A stretch of 64,000 bases of DNA from an uncultured Mucispirillum sp. (GTDB lineage Bacteria > Chrysiogenota > Deferribacteres > Deferribacterales > Mucispirillaceae), in contig CALUZC010000002.1 of NCBI GenBank assembly GCA_944325215.1, positions 83,091 through 147,090 of the forward strand, read 5' to 3'. Position 1 is the stretch's first letter. Each line of letters opens with the position of its first letter. Below are positions 35,625 through 46,592 of this stretch, one piece after another. Under the pieces are notes generated by a model, which was not told where the DNA came from, made no database searches, and saw only the letters and a program-made list of their open reading frames with translations. A program made the translations under genes and the position numbers.

Positions 35625-37734
35625 CTTTAATTAAAACTGTTCCTAAAGAATCTATCTGCACGTTATCAGCCACTTCAGTATGTGCTATAATATTTAAACT
35701 TGGAGAATATTTTTCTACAAAACGCCTCATAGCATATCTTATTGGTTGAGATACAAATAAAACAGGTGGAATACCTTTAGCTGTAACTTCCTCAGTTTTT
35801 TCCATTAAGCCTGTTAATATTTTTCTTGCTGTTGCAGGGTCAATAACTATTTCTTTACCTTCATCAGTCTGGTGCATACTTTTTATAATAAGCTGTTCTG
35901 CCTGCTGTGGTAGTGCAAATACGTAAAGCTTACCATCTTGTGCTAGAAGGCTCTCAGTAATCTGCTTACGGAGTGCAAAGCGAACTTTTTCTGTTAAATA
36001 CTCTATGTCCTTATTCATTGTGCCGTAAGTTGCAAGTGATTCTAAAATAGTCTGTAAGTTTCTTATAGATACTCTCTCTTTTAATAAGTTCTGTAAAACT
36101 CTGTTTAATGTAGATAAATCTAATATACCAGGCACTACATCTTCCACAATTTTTGGGTGTTTTTCTTTTAATTTATCAAGTAAATCTTGAGTTTCCTGCC
36201 TGCCTAAAAGTTCATATGAATTTTTCTTAATAACTTCTGTTAAATGAGTCGCAATAATTGTAGCAGGGTCTACAATTGTGTAACCTGAAAGCTCTGCCTT
36301 TTCTTTTTCCACTTCATCTACCCATTTTGCAGGCAGTCCAAAAGCTGGCTCTTTCGTTGGAATACCTTGAATATCGTCCATAGGGCCTTCAGGGTTCATT
36401 ACCATATACCTGTCAGGCATAACAGAACCTTTAGCTGTTCGAACACCACGTAAAAGCACAACGTATTCATCAGCATCTAGCTGCAAATTATCACGTATTC
36501 TCACAGGTGGCACAATAAAACCCATTTCTAAAGCTATTTGACGCCTAATAGATTTGATTCTGTTTAAAAGTGTTCCACCCTTATCTGTATCTACTAATGG
36601 AATAATAGCGTAACCTATTTCTAATTCCATAGTATCCATTTCTAAAAGTTCTTTAACTTCCTCTTCTTCAGGTGCAGGTGGTTTCTCTTCTGCATTTTCT
36701 GCATCTTCTTCATCTTCATCAATACCACCTATTTTTACCTTTTTATGTAACAACACTCCAGTACCTATTAATGATAAACCAACCACAAAAAATGAAAGTT
36801 TAGGCATACCCGGAATTATTGCAAAGAATAATAATATACCACCAGAAATAAACAATATCTTTGGATTAGGGAAAAGCTGTTTTGCAAGCTGTTTGGAGAA
36901 AGAGCCGTCACTTGCATCATTACCAGCACGAGTAACTATAATACCTGCTGATGTAGATATAATAAGTGCAGGAATTTGACCTACTAAACCATCACCTATT
37001 GTTAAAATTGTATATGTTTTAGCAGCCTCACCAACAGGAAGATTATGCTGCAATATACCTAAAGCAAGCCCGCCTAATATATTTATAGCTGTAATAATAA
37101 GCCCTGCAACAGCATCACCACGAACAAACTTTGAAGCACCGTCCATACTACCATAGAAATCTGCCTCCCTTCTAACATCATCTCTACGTTTTCTTGCTTC
37201 ATCTTCATTAATAATACCTGCATTTAAGTCTGCATCTATCGCCATTTGTTTACCAGGCATAGCATCTAATGTAAAACGTGCAGCAACTTCTGCTACCCTG
37301 CCAGAACCTTTTGTAATAACCATAAAGTTTATTAATACAAGAATAATAAATACAATAATACCAACTGCATAATTACCACCTACCACAAATTGACCAAATG
37401 CACGTATAATCTCACCTGCTGCATCTGGGCCTTCATGACCATGCAGTAAAATTGTCCTTGTAGTAGATACGTTTAATGAAAGCCTAAAAAGTGTTGTAAA
37501 AAGTAATATAAATGGAAATGATGAAAAATCCAGTGGTCGTTCAGCAAAAATAGAAACAAGTAATATGATAATACTTAAAGATATACTAATAGCAAGAAAA
37601 AAATCCAAAACTATAGGAGGCACAGGAACGAATAATACTGCCAATATAAGCATAAAGCTAATAGGCAGCAATATATCTGTCTGTTTTGTTACCTTCCTAA
37701 GTATAGTGGATAATTTTGTTTTTGCTTCTGCCAT
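35614..37734 (-). CDS. flhA: Flagellar export apparatus protein FlhA
   Basis: 706 residues: about eight membrane helices in the first 330 residues, the FHIPEP-family signature segment between helices (RVAEVAARFTLDAMPGKQMAID), an acidic linker with EEEEVKELL near 360, and the cytoplasmic ring domain that docks chaperone-substrate complexes. It is the main export gate of the flagellar type III system. The familiar neighbours flhB and fliR are 2-4 kb upstream, separated by a chemoreceptor gene. Confidence 0.97.
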   Translation of the reverse strand: MAEAKTKLSTILRKVTKQTDILLPISFMLILAVLFVPVPPIVLDFFLAISISLSIIILLVSIFAERPLDFSSFPFILLFTTLFRLSLNVSTTRTILLHGHEGPDAAGEIIRAFGQFVVGGNYAVGIIVFIILVLINFMVITKGSGRVAEVAARFTLDAMPGKQMAIDADLNAGIINEDEARKRRDDVRREADFYGSMDGASKFVRGDAVAGLIITAINILGGLALGILQHNLPVGEAAKTYTILTIGDGLVGQIPALIISTSAGIIVTRAGNDASDGSFSKQLAKQLFPNPKILFISGGILLFFAIIPGMPKLSFFVVGLSLIGTGVLLHKKVKIGGIDEDEEDAENAEEKPPAPEEEEVKELLEMDTMELEIGYAIIPLVDTDKGGTLLNRIKSIRRQIALEMGFIVPPVRIRDNLQLDADEYVVLLRGVRTAKGSVMPDRYMVMNPEGPMDDIQGIPTKEPAFGLPAKWVDEVEKEKAELSGYTIVDPATIIATHLTEVIKKNSYELLGRQETQDLLDKLKEKHPKIVEDVVPGILDLSTLNRVLQNLLKERVSIRNLQTILESLATYGTMNKDIEYLTEKVRFALRKQITESLLAQDGKLYVFALPQQAEQLIIKSMHQTDEGKEIVIDPATARKILTGLMEKTEEVTAKGIPPVLFVSQPIRYAMRRFVEKYSPSLNIIAHTEVADNVQIDSLGTVLIKDDK

Positions 37735-37841
37735 ATAATTCCTTAATATATTTATATTATACTGACTTTAATACTATCTTTTTACAACTGCAATATTTAA
37801 TTATATATATTTTATAAAAGCCTGTCAATACTATCAAACAT

Positions 37842-37881
37842 TATACAAAAAATAAACCCCAAACTAATATAATTTGGGGTT
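37842..37881 (-). terminator. Terminator of the Cache chemoreceptor gene
   Basis: Stem AACCCCAAA / TTTGGGGTT (37855-37863, 37873-37881), 9-base loop, followed on the minus strand by TATTTTTTG. It separates the receptor from flhA. Confidence 0.85.
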
Positions 37882-37895
37882 ATTTGTATTATAAA

Positions 37896-39821
37896 TTATA
37901 CTCTAAATTGCTCAATAAGCCTTTTTAATCTTTCAGTCCTTTGCTGCATATGGCTTACAGTTTCATTTACTTCATTAACAGCAGCATTACTTTCTTCAAT
38001 ACCTGCAGCTACAACTTGTGCATTATCTACTACAGTTTGAATTGTTATATACTGGTCTGAAACAGATTTAGATACAGGCTGCATTTCAGTATATAGATTT
38101 GTTACACTTTCAACTGCCTTTTTAATTTCACCTGTAACATCTTGTATGTTTGTTGCACCTTCTTGAACGCTGCCGACAGATTTCTCCATAGCTGTTGCTG
38201 CATTTTCAGAGTCTTTTAATAACTCATTAATAATGCTTTCAACTTCGCCTATGGCATGTTGTGTTCTTTCTGCAAGTTTTCTTACTTCATCTGCAACAAC
38301 AGCAAATCCACGGCCTGCCTCCCCCGCTCTTGCTGCTTCAATAGCTGCATTTAATGCAAGCAGGTTAGTTTGGTTTGCAATATCGTTTATTACATTTAAA
38401 ATATTACCTATCTGCGATGAACTTTCATTTAGATGGTGGATTGTTTCAGCCAGTGATACTGTATCTTTTTCAATATCACCCATATCCTTACTTACTTCAT
38501 CAAGGTTATTAGCTTCATGTCTTGTTGTATTAGCAGTATTTTCTAAAAACTCCATATTTGTGTCTAGTGCATCGCTTGTTGATTTAGAAATACTACTTAT
38601 CTGCCCCATACCTTCTACCATCTCAGATACCTGCTGAGCTTGAGAATCAAATGTAGTAGATAATTCTTCCATAGTGGCTGCTAACTGGTTATTGCTTGAT
38701 GCTACTTCTTCTATGGAATCTCTTACTTCTTTTATTATATGTTCCATAGATGCAATAAATGAATTTACTGCTGTTGCAATTTTACCTAGCTCATCATCTG
38801 TATGAATATTTACTCTTACTGTCAAGTCATTACTTTCAGATGCTGATGTTATTCGTTTTTGGAAATCAGTTAATGTCCTTAAAGAACGCCTTAATGTAAA
38901 TTGTATGAAGAATAGAGATATTACAAGTAAAATTATACCAAACACAATACTTTGTAATGCAACACTGCGTATTTCTTTAACAACTAAATTTTTACTTATA
39001 GCATATAATATATATAAATCATATCCTGGTATTTTCTGAACAGCACCAAGCCTTTCTGCTCCTGCCCTGCTTATATATGGCACAGTTTGATTAGCATCTA
39101 CCTTGCCTGCAATGATATTTTTAATGTGGCCACTTAATTCTTTAGAAAAAATATCTTCAGCAGTTTTTAGTGCTATGTCTGGCTCTAAAGAAGCTATAAT
39201 TTTTGTATCATTTTCCATTAAGTAAAATTTACCACCAACTTTTGCATTACCTATTTCTTCAAAAAGTTTATTGAAATTAAGGTATAAATTAAATGCAACA
39301 ACACCTTTTACTCCATCTTTTGTAGTAACAGGATAACCCATAGTAATACATGGAAAACTTGGATTTATTGTATCCTTATATGCTTTTGATATATAAATAC
39401 CATTATGATTAACAGCCTCTTGATACCAGTTTTCATTTTTATGGTTATAGTCTGCACCATATTTTATGTTACTTGAATGGAATATTAACCCATCATCAAA
39501 TGCAATTGCAACGCTAGAGACACCAACAGTATCTTTTATGGCATCAAGAATACCACTAAATCTTGTTTTAATATCTTCAGTAGTATCTCCATTAATAGAT
39601 TTGGCAAAGATAGTTAAATTTGATGTATCTTTATTCAACTCTTTTGAAAGAATTTCACTAATATTTCTTGAAATTCTGTTTTGGAAACCTTTATAAAGTT
39701 CCATATAATTACTATACATACTAAAATAATTAAAAAGTATTAATACAATAACTGTAATAACTAATACTACGGTAGAGGCTATTAATAATTTAGCCCTAAG
39801 TGATAATTTTGATAAACTCAT
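37896..39821 (-). CDS. Methyl-accepting chemotaxis protein with Cache sensor
   Basis: 641 residues: membrane helix about 11-33, an extracytoplasmic double-Cache domain of about 240 residues ([18 protein letters not shown] segment typical), second helix about 285-307, HAMP, and the signalling hairpin with [20 protein letters not shown]. Cache receptors usually sense amino acids or organic acids. It has its own sigma70-like promoter and terminator although it sits between flhB and flhA, so it looks like an insertion into a flagellar cluster. No pentapeptide tether for CheR/CheB is seen at the end. Confidence 0.94.
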   Translation of the reverse strand: MSLSKLSLRAKLLIASTVVLVITVIVLILFNYFSMYSNYMELYKGFQNRISRNISEILSKELNKDTSNLTIFAKSINGDTTEDIKTRFSGILDAIKDTVGVSSVAIAFDDGLIFHSSNIKYGADYNHKNENWYQEAVNHNGIYISKAYKDTINPSFPCITMGYPVTTKDGVKGVVAFNLYLNFNKLFEEIGNAKVGGKFYLMENDTKIIASLEPDIALKTAEDIFSKELSGHIKNIIAGKVDANQTVPYISRAGAERLGAVQKIPGYDLYILYAISKNLVVKEIRSVALQSIVFGIILLVISLFFIQFTLRRSLRTLTDFQKRITSASESNDLTVRVNIHTDDELGKIATAVNSFIASMEHIIKEVRDSIEEVASSNNQLAATMEELSTTFDSQAQQVSEMVEGMGQISSISKSTSDALDTNMEFLENTANTTRHEANNLDEVSKDMGDIEKDTVSLAETIHHLNESSSQIGNILNVINDIANQTNLLALNAAIEAARAGEAGRGFAVVADEVRKLAERTQHAIGEVESIINELLKDSENAATAMEKSVGSVQEGATNIQDVTGEIKKAVESVTNLYTEMQPVSKSVSDQYITIQTVVDNAQVVAAGIEESNAAVNEVNETVSHMQQRTERLKRLIEQFRV

Positions 39822-39856
39822 CTTCCTCTTCCTCTATACTTAATTTAATTAAATCT

Positions 39857-39885
39857 GCTATATAACATATATTATTATTTGTCAA
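39857..39885 (-). promoter_or_regulatory. Sigma70 promoter of the Cache chemoreceptor
   Basis: On the minus strand a perfect TTGACA (39880-39885) and TATAGC (39857-39862) have a 17-base spacer, 35 bases before the start codon. Confidence 0.6.
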
Positions 39886-39917
39886 TAAGTTAAATAAAAA
39901 TATTTTAATATAAATAA

Positions 39918-40982
39918 TTATCTTCTTCTAAACTTATCTAAAGTCATAAGGATTTGAGCTAGTGCCTTATATAAATTTTCTGGTATTTCTTCATCTACTT
40001 CGCAGGAATTATAAAGTGTTCTTGCAAGTGGTGGGTCTTCTACTATTTTTACACCACTTTGCTTTGCTATCTCTTTTATTTTTAATGCCATAAGACGCTG
40101 CCCCTTGGCAACAACTTTTGGTGCTCTATCCACCTCCATATCATACCTTATTGCAACAGCATAATGGGTTGGGTTTGTAATAACCACATCTGATTTAGGA
40201 ACTTCCTCCATCATTCTTTGCCTTGCTGCATCTCTTTGAGCCTGCCTGATACGGTTTTTTACAATAGGATCCCCTTCCATCTGCTTGTATTCTTCTTTCA
40301 CTTCCTGTTTAGTCATTTTCAAATCTTCATTATGCTGCCATTTTTGATAAGCATAATCTGCTATACCAATAACTAATACCAGCACTGCAATCTTTATAGA
40401 TACATCAAAAATTAAATGACCTAAATATACCATTTGGTCTCTATAATCTGCATCTGTCATTCTAACTATTGTTTCAAGCTCGCTATGAACAAGATACCAG
40501 GCGTAAGCCGTTAATACAAATATCTTTAATAGTGATTTTATAAGCTCCACCACTTTACGCTTATTAAAAAATGCTTTCATAAAATTTGCAAAGAAATTTA
40601 GCTTCTCAAACTTTGGTTCTATTGCTTTAGTTGAAATATAAAAACCTACCTGATATGCATTAATGCCTATGGCAAGCACAAAAAGAACTGCAAAAATAGG
40701 AAGTGTTACTTTGGCTAAAAACTGTATCATAAATAAAAATAAGTCAATAGCAGAATCCTGAGTAATAGAAAAATTGTTAAATTTAAAAAATTCTTCTACT
40801 AAATCTTCAAAATTTTCAAGCATATAAGGCACATATACATACATTGCACCCACTGCTGCAACAAGAAGAACACCAGAAGAAAGGTCCATACTTTTAGCAA
40901 CATTACCTTCTTTCCGTGCATCATCTTTTTTCTTGGAAGTGGCTTCTTCACTCTTTTCTGCGCCGTCTTGATTTTCTGCCAT
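39918..40982 (-). CDS. flhB: Flagellar export switch protein FlhB
   Basis: 354 residues with four membrane helices, then the cytoplasmic domain that cleaves itself between N270 and P271 in the NPTH motif. Cleavage switches export from rod/hook to filament substrates. The charged N-terminus rich in Glu and Lys is typical. It follows fliR by 20 bases. Confidence 0.97.
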   Translation of the reverse strand: MAENQDGAEKSEEATSKKKDDARKEGNVAKSMDLSSGVLLVAAVGAMYVYVPYMLENFEDLVEEFFKFNNFSITQDSAIDLFLFMIQFLAKVTLPIFAVLFVLAIGINAYQVGFYISTKAIEPKFEKLNFFANFMKAFFNKRKVVELIKSLLKIFVLTAYAWYLVHSELETIVRMTDADYRDQMVYLGHLIFDVSIKIAVLVLVIGIADYAYQKWQHNEDLKMTKQEVKEEYKQMEGDPIVKNRIRQAQRDAARQRMMEEVPKSDVVITNPTHYAVAIRYDMEVDRAPKVVAKGQRLMALKIKEIAKQSGVKIVEDPPLARTLYNSCEVDEEIPENLYKALAQILMTLDKFRRR

Positions 40983-41002
40983 AGTCTACTCTTTATATAT
41001 AT

Positions 41003-41794
41003 TTAGCCGCCTGCTAAACCATTTATTTCAAAAAATTTCTTAATCTGCCTAAAATATTCAAATATAACTTTTTCATAAGCTATGTAAAATAATTGTAATG
41101 ATGCTATTAACATTAAAGCACCTATTGTTATTTTAACAGGAAAACCTATTACCATAATATTCATCTGTGGAACAAGCCTTGCAAGTATACCCATAATAAC
41201 ATTTGTTACCATTAATGCAATAAAAACTGGTGCAGTAATCTGTATGGCAATAACAAATATTTTTATAAAAGTTGATATAACATACATCATAGCATCTTTT
41301 GTAACATTAAAATCACCAACAGGCATAAACTCAAATGACTGTGTTACAGCACGCATAAATATATGATGCCCATATATTGCTAAAAATATTAGTGTTCCAA
41401 GTAAATTATATACCTGCCCAGAATATGATACATTAGAGTTTGTAGTAGGGTCTATTATACTTACCATGCTAAATCCCATTTGATAGTCCACTAAATAACC
41501 ACCAAGTTGCAAACCTGAAAAAAGCAGGCTTGTCATACCACCTATACATACACCTATTAATATTTCTTTAGTAACTGAAATTACAAGCCACAAAAGGTTT
41601 GGATCTGTTATAGTAACTGGAGTAACTACAGGTAAAAGCAGCAGTGATATTACTAAAACTAATATCATACGTACCTGGTTATTAAGTGATGAACTACTAA
41701 ATACTGGAGCGGTAAAAAATATACCACCCATACGCATTATTATCAAAAAATAAGTAAGCAAACGTGATGGCTCAAAAAGATTTTCAAACCCCAT
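41003..41794 (-). CDS. fliR: Flagellar export protein FliR
   Basis: 263 residues, mostly membrane helices, with FliR features such as GGYLVDYQMGFSMVSIIDP and the conserved VFIALMVTNVIMGILARLVPQMN segment. It forms the export gate with FliP, FliQ and FlhB; fliP and fliQ are not in this window. It is directly downstream of the amidase gene (ten bases), making an operon amidase-fliR-flhB. Confidence 0.95.
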   Translation of the reverse strand: MGFENLFEPSRLLTYFLIIMRMGGIFFTAPVFSSSSLNNQVRMILVLVISLLLLPVVTPVTITDPNLLWLVISVTKEILIGVCIGGMTSLLFSGLQLGGYLVDYQMGFSMVSIIDPTTNSNVSYSGQVYNLLGTLIFLAIYGHHIFMRAVTQSFEFMPVGDFNVTKDAMMYVISTFIKIFVIAIQITAPVFIALMVTNVIMGILARLVPQMNIMVIGFPVKITIGALMLIASLQLFYIAYEKVIFEYFRQIKKFFEINGLAGG

Positions 41795-41804
41795 AGTGCT
41801 CTAC

Positions 41805-43616
41805 CTAATAGTTATTATATTTCGATATATATTCTTTTAAACCTTCATATATACCTTTTGCAACTTTTTTTCTATAAGCTGATGATTTAAGTTTTGCTGC
41901 ATCTTCAGAATTAGAAATAAAACCTGTTTCCACTAATATTGCTGGCATTGTAGCACCAACAAGCACATAAAATGGTGCCTGCTTAACTCCAAGATTTTGT
42001 TTTTTAGATGCATTAACACTCTTTACTAAATTACTTTGCACAGAGCCAGCTAAAGATACAGATTCTTCTAATTTTGAATATTTTAAAATATCTTTTAATA
42101 TACCCTGTAAATCTGAGATAGATTTTGTAGTTGCCTGGTTTTCCAAGGCTGCCACTTCTAAAGCAGCCCTGTCGTTTGTAACATTAAACACAAATGTTTC
42201 AAGCCCTGAGGCAGCCTTATTTTTTGCAGCATTGGCATGTATTGATACAAATATATCTGCCTTTAATTTATTTGCTATAGCTGTCCTTTCTTCTAAAGGT
42301 ATAAAAATATCTCTATCACGTGTTAAATGAATATTTAATTCTGGATCTGCTTTTAAATAATCATATAAATATTTACTGATTTCAAGGACAATATCTTTTT
42401 CACGCATACCGTTATATACTGCACCTGGGTCTTTTCCACCATGTCCTGGGTCAATGACTATGGTTCTAATTTTAAGCCCTAAAGCTGCACCTAGCGTTAT
42501 ATCACTTGGTAAATCATTAGGACCTTTTACTGTCATGTTACCTTGAGATGATTGTTTTTGACTGCCTTTATTATTTTGAGCAGTAGTAATAGATGGAGTG
42601 CGTTTTGCTTCTTCTTTACGTTCTTTATCAAAAACATCTACAACAATTCTGCTTGGATTACTCATTTGAAATACTGTAAAATCTTTTACGTTTTCAGAAT
42701 CAAGCACAACCCTTGTTCTTTTTTCCTGTGGGTGATAGCCAAGACGAACAGCACTTAAAAGCCCATCTTTTATTGATAAATTTCTTGATACATTATTACC
42801 AAGTATAGAATTATTAATATCAATAGTTAATCTTGGTGGTTTATGAAGTGCTGCATCTGCTTTTAACCAGTGACTTGAATATTCTGCATTGTTTGATAAG
42901 TCTATAACTATCCTTGTATAATCCTTATCAGAAAAATACCTGATGCCATGCACATTTACAGTTTTGCCTGATGCTGTTGCACCAGAATTTTTCCCTGCTG
43001 ATACGGAAACTACATCTTCATCATCTTCTTCTGCAATATTTTTAACAGGCTCAACAACTGGCTCTTTTACCACCTGTTTATTAGGATGGTTTTGTGCCAC
43101 TTGTGGACGTGTAATAGTAGAACGATTATTTGTGCCAAGATTTGCAAGTTTTTTTTCTGCTTCCTTAGCTTCAGAACTTTGCGGATGTTTTTGTATTAAT
43201 TTATTTAAAGTAAACTTAGCCGATGTGGTATCACGCCTGCTTATAAATACATCTGCACTTTCTAAATATGCATTTCTTGCAGCAGATGATGAAAAGGCAC
43301 TTTGAACCATTCTATAATAATTTAGTGATTTTTCTAAATCTGTCTGCATATTAAAACGTTCAAAAGAACGCCTGTATGCCCTTGCTGCACCTAATAATGC
43401 ATCATCTGCATATCTGCCTGACGGATTATCTGCATATATTTTATAAAACTTATCACCAATTGTAGTATATGACTTTCTGCCTATTTGGTTTGTCCTGTCA
43501 AGCAGTGTTAAATCCTTATACATATCATCTATTTGTGATGCATATGCAAAAACTTGTAACACAAGCAGCCACAGCACTACAAAAATTGATGGTTTTTTTG
43601 TTATATTCTTAAACAT
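41805..43616 (-). CDS. N-acetylmuramoyl-L-alanine amidase with AMIN and N-terminal TPR-like region
   Basis: 603 residues. A signal peptide (about 1-25) precedes a helical TPR/YfgC-like region (about 30-155), a low-complexity linker, an AMIN domain (about 220-330) that targets the septum or flagellar base, and an Amidase_3 domain (about 385-600) with zinc ligands in VIDPGHGGKDPGA, E in MREKDI and H in VSIHANAA. It cuts peptidoglycan in the periplasm. Position ahead of fliR suggests a role at the flagellum or in daughter-cell separation. It is an AmiC-type enzyme with an added TPR-like part. Confidence 0.9.
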   Translation of the reverse strand: MFKNITKKPSIFVVLWLLVLQVFAYASQIDDMYKDLTLLDRTNQIGRKSYTTIGDKFYKIYADNPSGRYADDALLGAARAYRRSFERFNMQTDLEKSLNYYRMVQSAFSSSAARNAYLESADVFISRRDTTSAKFTLNKLIQKHPQSSEAKEAEKKLANLGTNNRSTITRPQVAQNHPNKQVVKEPVVEPVKNIAEEDDEDVVSVSAGKNSGATASGKTVNVHGIRYFSDKDYTRIVIDLSNNAEYSSHWLKADAALHKPPRLTIDINNSILGNNVSRNLSIKDGLLSAVRLGYHPQEKRTRVVLDSENVKDFTVFQMSNPSRIVVDVFDKERKEEAKRTPSITTAQNNKGSQKQSSQGNMTVKGPNDLPSDITLGAALGLKIRTIVIDPGHGGKDPGAVYNGMREKDIVLEISKYLYDYLKADPELNIHLTRDRDIFIPLEERTAIANKLKADIFVSIHANAAKNKAASGLETFVFNVTNDRAALEVAALENQATTKSISDLQGILKDILKYSKLEESVSLAGSVQSNLVKSVNASKKQNLGVKQAPFYVLVGATMPAILVETGFISNSEDAAKLKSSAYRKKVAKGIYEGLKEYISKYNNY

Positions 43617-43730
43617 TTACACCTGACTTTATTATACTTTAACATTCTATTTTATCAATGATAAATGAAAATATCAATATTAATTATCTATAAAATATTT
43701 AAAAACTACACTTTTTTATATTATGTATAA

Positions 43731-46538
43731 TTATTTAACTTTGCTTTTTAAATATTTACCAGTGTATGACTTTTCACATTTCACACAGTCTTCAACAGTG
43801 CCTTCAAAAACTATATTTCCACCACCATCGCCACCTTCTGGTCCTAAGTCTATTAAATAATCGGCACATTTTATAACATCAAGGTTATGTTCAATAATAA
43901 CTACAGTATTGCCACCATCTCGCAGCCGCATAAATATTTTTATTAATTTATTAATATCATCAAAGTGCAGCCCTGTTGTTGGCTCATCAAATAAATATAA
44001 TGTTTTTCCAGTAGAGCGTTTCATTAACTCTTTTGCTAGTTTTACCCTTTGGGCTTCCCCGCCTGATAATGTTGTAGCAGGCTGCCCAAGCTTAATATAA
44101 CCTAAGCCCACATCTCTTAAGACATCTAACTTAGATTTAAGTTTTGGTATATTATCAAAAAATTCTGCTGCCTGGTTAACTGTCATCTCCAATACTTCAG
44201 CAATATTTTTTCCTTTATATGTAATATCCAGTGTATCTCTGTTATACCGTGAACCGTCACAGGCATCACATTTTACATACATATCTGGTAAAAAGTGCAT
44301 TTCTATTTCAATATAGCCTTCACCCTGGCATACTTCACATCTGCCACCCTTTTTATTAAAGGAAAATCTGCCTGCATTATATGCCCGTTTTTTAGCTTCT
44401 GGAGTAATGGCAAAAAGCTCACGAATATCCTTAAAAATATCTGTATATGTAACAGGGTTACTTCTTGGTGTTCTGCCAATTGGGGACTGGTCTATATCTA
44501 TTACCTTATCTATCTGCTCCACTCCTGTTACACCTTTATGAGCACCAACAGTATAAGCAGAACCATATAACTGTTTCATAAGTTCAGGATATAATATATC
44601 AAGGATTAAAGTAGATTTACCAGAACCACTTACCCCTGTAACACAGGTCATTAAACCAAGTGGTATAGATACATTTATGTTTTTTAAATTATGCTCTGTT
44701 GCTCCCTTTATGAAAATAACTCGCTTTTTATCAACTTTTACTCTATTTTTTGGTACTTCAATAGCCAGTCTTCCAGAAAGATAGCCACCAGTTAATGATT
44801 TTTCTGAGTGGATAAGTTCCTGTGGAGTGCCTTGAAATACAACTTCACCACCTTTTCTGCCTGCACCTACTCCCATATCTATAATCTGGTCGCACTGCAT
44901 AATTGTATCTTCATCATGCTCTACAACTATTACACTGTTGCCAATATCCCGTAAGTTTTTTAATGTTGCTATAAGCATATCATTATCTCTTTGGTGTAAA
45001 CCAATGGAAGGTTCATCTAATACATAAAGAACACCTGTTAACCCTGAGCCAATTTGTGTTGCAAGGCGAATACGCTGTGCTTCCCCGCCTGATAATGTGG
45101 AAGCTTTCCTGTCCATTGTAATATAATCTATACCCACATCGTTTAAGAAATAAAGACGTCTTAATATTTCTTTTATTATCTTTTCTGCCACTTCTTTTTT
45201 AAAACCATCAAATGATAATTTTGAGAAAAATTCTATACACTGAGTAATATTAAATTTTGATACTTCTGCAATATTAAGCCCATTTATTTTAACAGATAAA
45301 CTTTCGCTTTTAAGCCTTGAGCCGTTACAGGCAGTGCAGGGGCGAAATGTCATATATTTTTTTGCAGTTTCTATTTCACTAATAATTCCAGAATTTAACA
45401 TTTGCTGCAGTTCGCCAATTACACCATCAAACTGCTTTTCGTAAAATACTTTCTTATCACCTTTAAATGTAAAAAGCTCCAGCGGCTCTTCCACACCATA
45501 AAGGATTATATCTTTATGTTTTTGGGAAAGCTTGTGCCATGGACTGTTTAAATCAATGCCATATTTGGCAGAAAGTGCATTTAATATGTTGTAAAAATGG
45601 AAGTTATCATACTGCTCCCATACTTTAACAGCACCATCTCTTATACTTTTCTTTGTATCTGGAATAATAGCACTTTCATCAAAAACAGAACATTCACCAA
45701 TACCTTCACATTCAGGGCATGCACCAAATGGGTTATTAAATGAAAAAATTCTTGGTTCAACTTCTGCGATACTTATACCACAGTCAATACAGGCAAACTT
45801 TTCACTGTATAATGTTTTTTGCCCATCGCATATAATTTCCACTAACCCTGCAGCATGTTTTAAAGCTATCTCAATAGAGTCTGTAAGACGCCTTGCTATA
45901 TCATCTTTTAATATTATCCTGTCTACTGATATGGAAACATCATGCTTAACATTTTTATCAAGCTCAATATCATCTTCTAATCTTACATTTGCACCATCAA
46001 CATAAGCACGCACAAATCCTTCTTTTAGCATGTCTTTAAAATATTTTTTAAATTCACCTTTTTTACCACGTATAACAGGTGATAATATTTCCACCTTTGT
46101 GCCCTGTGGATATGCAAGCACTGCATCAACTATTTTTTGGACAGTAAAAGACTGTATCTGTTTATTGCAGCTTGGGCAAAATACATCGCCAACACGTGCA
46201 TATAAAAGCCGCATATAATCATATATTTCTGTGATTGTCCCAACTGTAGAACGTGGGTTTTTACTTATTGATTTCTGTTCAATACTTATGGCAGGGGATA
46301 AATACTCGATGGTATCCACATCTGGTTTTTCCATAAGTTCTAAAAATTGACGAGCATAAGATGAAAGTGATTCTACATACCGTCTTTGACCTTCTGCATA
46401 AAGTGTATCAAAAGCTAATGTTGATTTTCCAGAACCACTAACGCCTGTTATTACAACTAAAGAATTTTTTGGGATATCTAAATCAATATTTTTAAGGTTA
46501 TGCTGCCTTGCCCCACGAATTATTATATTATTTTTCAT
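43731..46538 (-). CDS. uvrA: Excinuclease ABC subunit A
   Basis: 935 residues, the standard length. Two ABC ATPase modules each show Walker A (GVSGSGKSTL twice), signature LSGGEAQR, and two zinc modules with CPSC / CIDC and CEVC / CDAC. It scans DNA for bulky lesions with UvrB. It appears alone on its strand with a short upstream gap. Confidence 0.98.
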   Translation of the reverse strand: MKNNIIIRGARQHNLKNIDLDIPKNSLVVITGVSGSGKSTLAFDTLYAEGQRRYVESLSSYARQFLELMEKPDVDTIEYLSPAISIEQKSISKNPRSTVGTITEIYDYMRLLYARVGDVFCPSCNKQIQSFTVQKIVDAVLAYPQGTKVEILSPVIRGKKGEFKKYFKDMLKEGFVRAYVDGANVRLEDDIELDKNVKHDVSISVDRIILKDDIARRLTDSIEIALKHAAGLVEIICDGQKTLYSEKFACIDCGISIAEVEPRIFSFNNPFGACPECEGIGECSVFDESAIIPDTKKSIRDGAVKVWEQYDNFHFYNILNALSAKYGIDLNSPWHKLSQKHKDIILYGVEEPLELFTFKGDKKVFYEKQFDGVIGELQQMLNSGIISEIETAKKYMTFRPCTACNGSRLKSESLSVKINGLNIAEVSKFNITQCIEFFSKLSFDGFKKEVAEKIIKEILRRLYFLNDVGIDYITMDRKASTLSGGEAQRIRLATQIGSGLTGVLYVLDEPSIGLHQRDNDMLIATLKNLRDIGNSVIVVEHDEDTIMQCDQIIDMGVGAGRKGGEVVFQGTPQELIHSEKSLTGGYLSGRLAIEVPKNRVKVDKKRVIFIKGATEHNLKNINVSIPLGLMTCVTGVSGSGKSTLILDILYPELMKQLYGSAYTVGAHKGVTGVEQIDKVIDIDQSPIGRTPRSNPVTYTDIFKDIRELFAITPEAKKRAYNAGRFSFNKKGGRCEVCQGEGYIEIEMHFLPDMYVKCDACDGSRYNRDTLDITYKGKNIAEVLEMTVNQAAEFFDNIPKLKSKLDVLRDVGLGYIKLGQPATTLSGGEAQRVKLAKELMKRSTGKTLYLFDEPTTGLHFDDINKLIKIFMRLRDGGNTVVIIEHNLDVIKCADYLIDLGPEGGDGGGNIVFEGTVEDCVKCEKSYTGKYLKSKVK

Positions 46539-46592
46539 ATATTTTTATGCAGTGAACTGCATACACTCCTTTACTAAAAGTTTATATAATTA

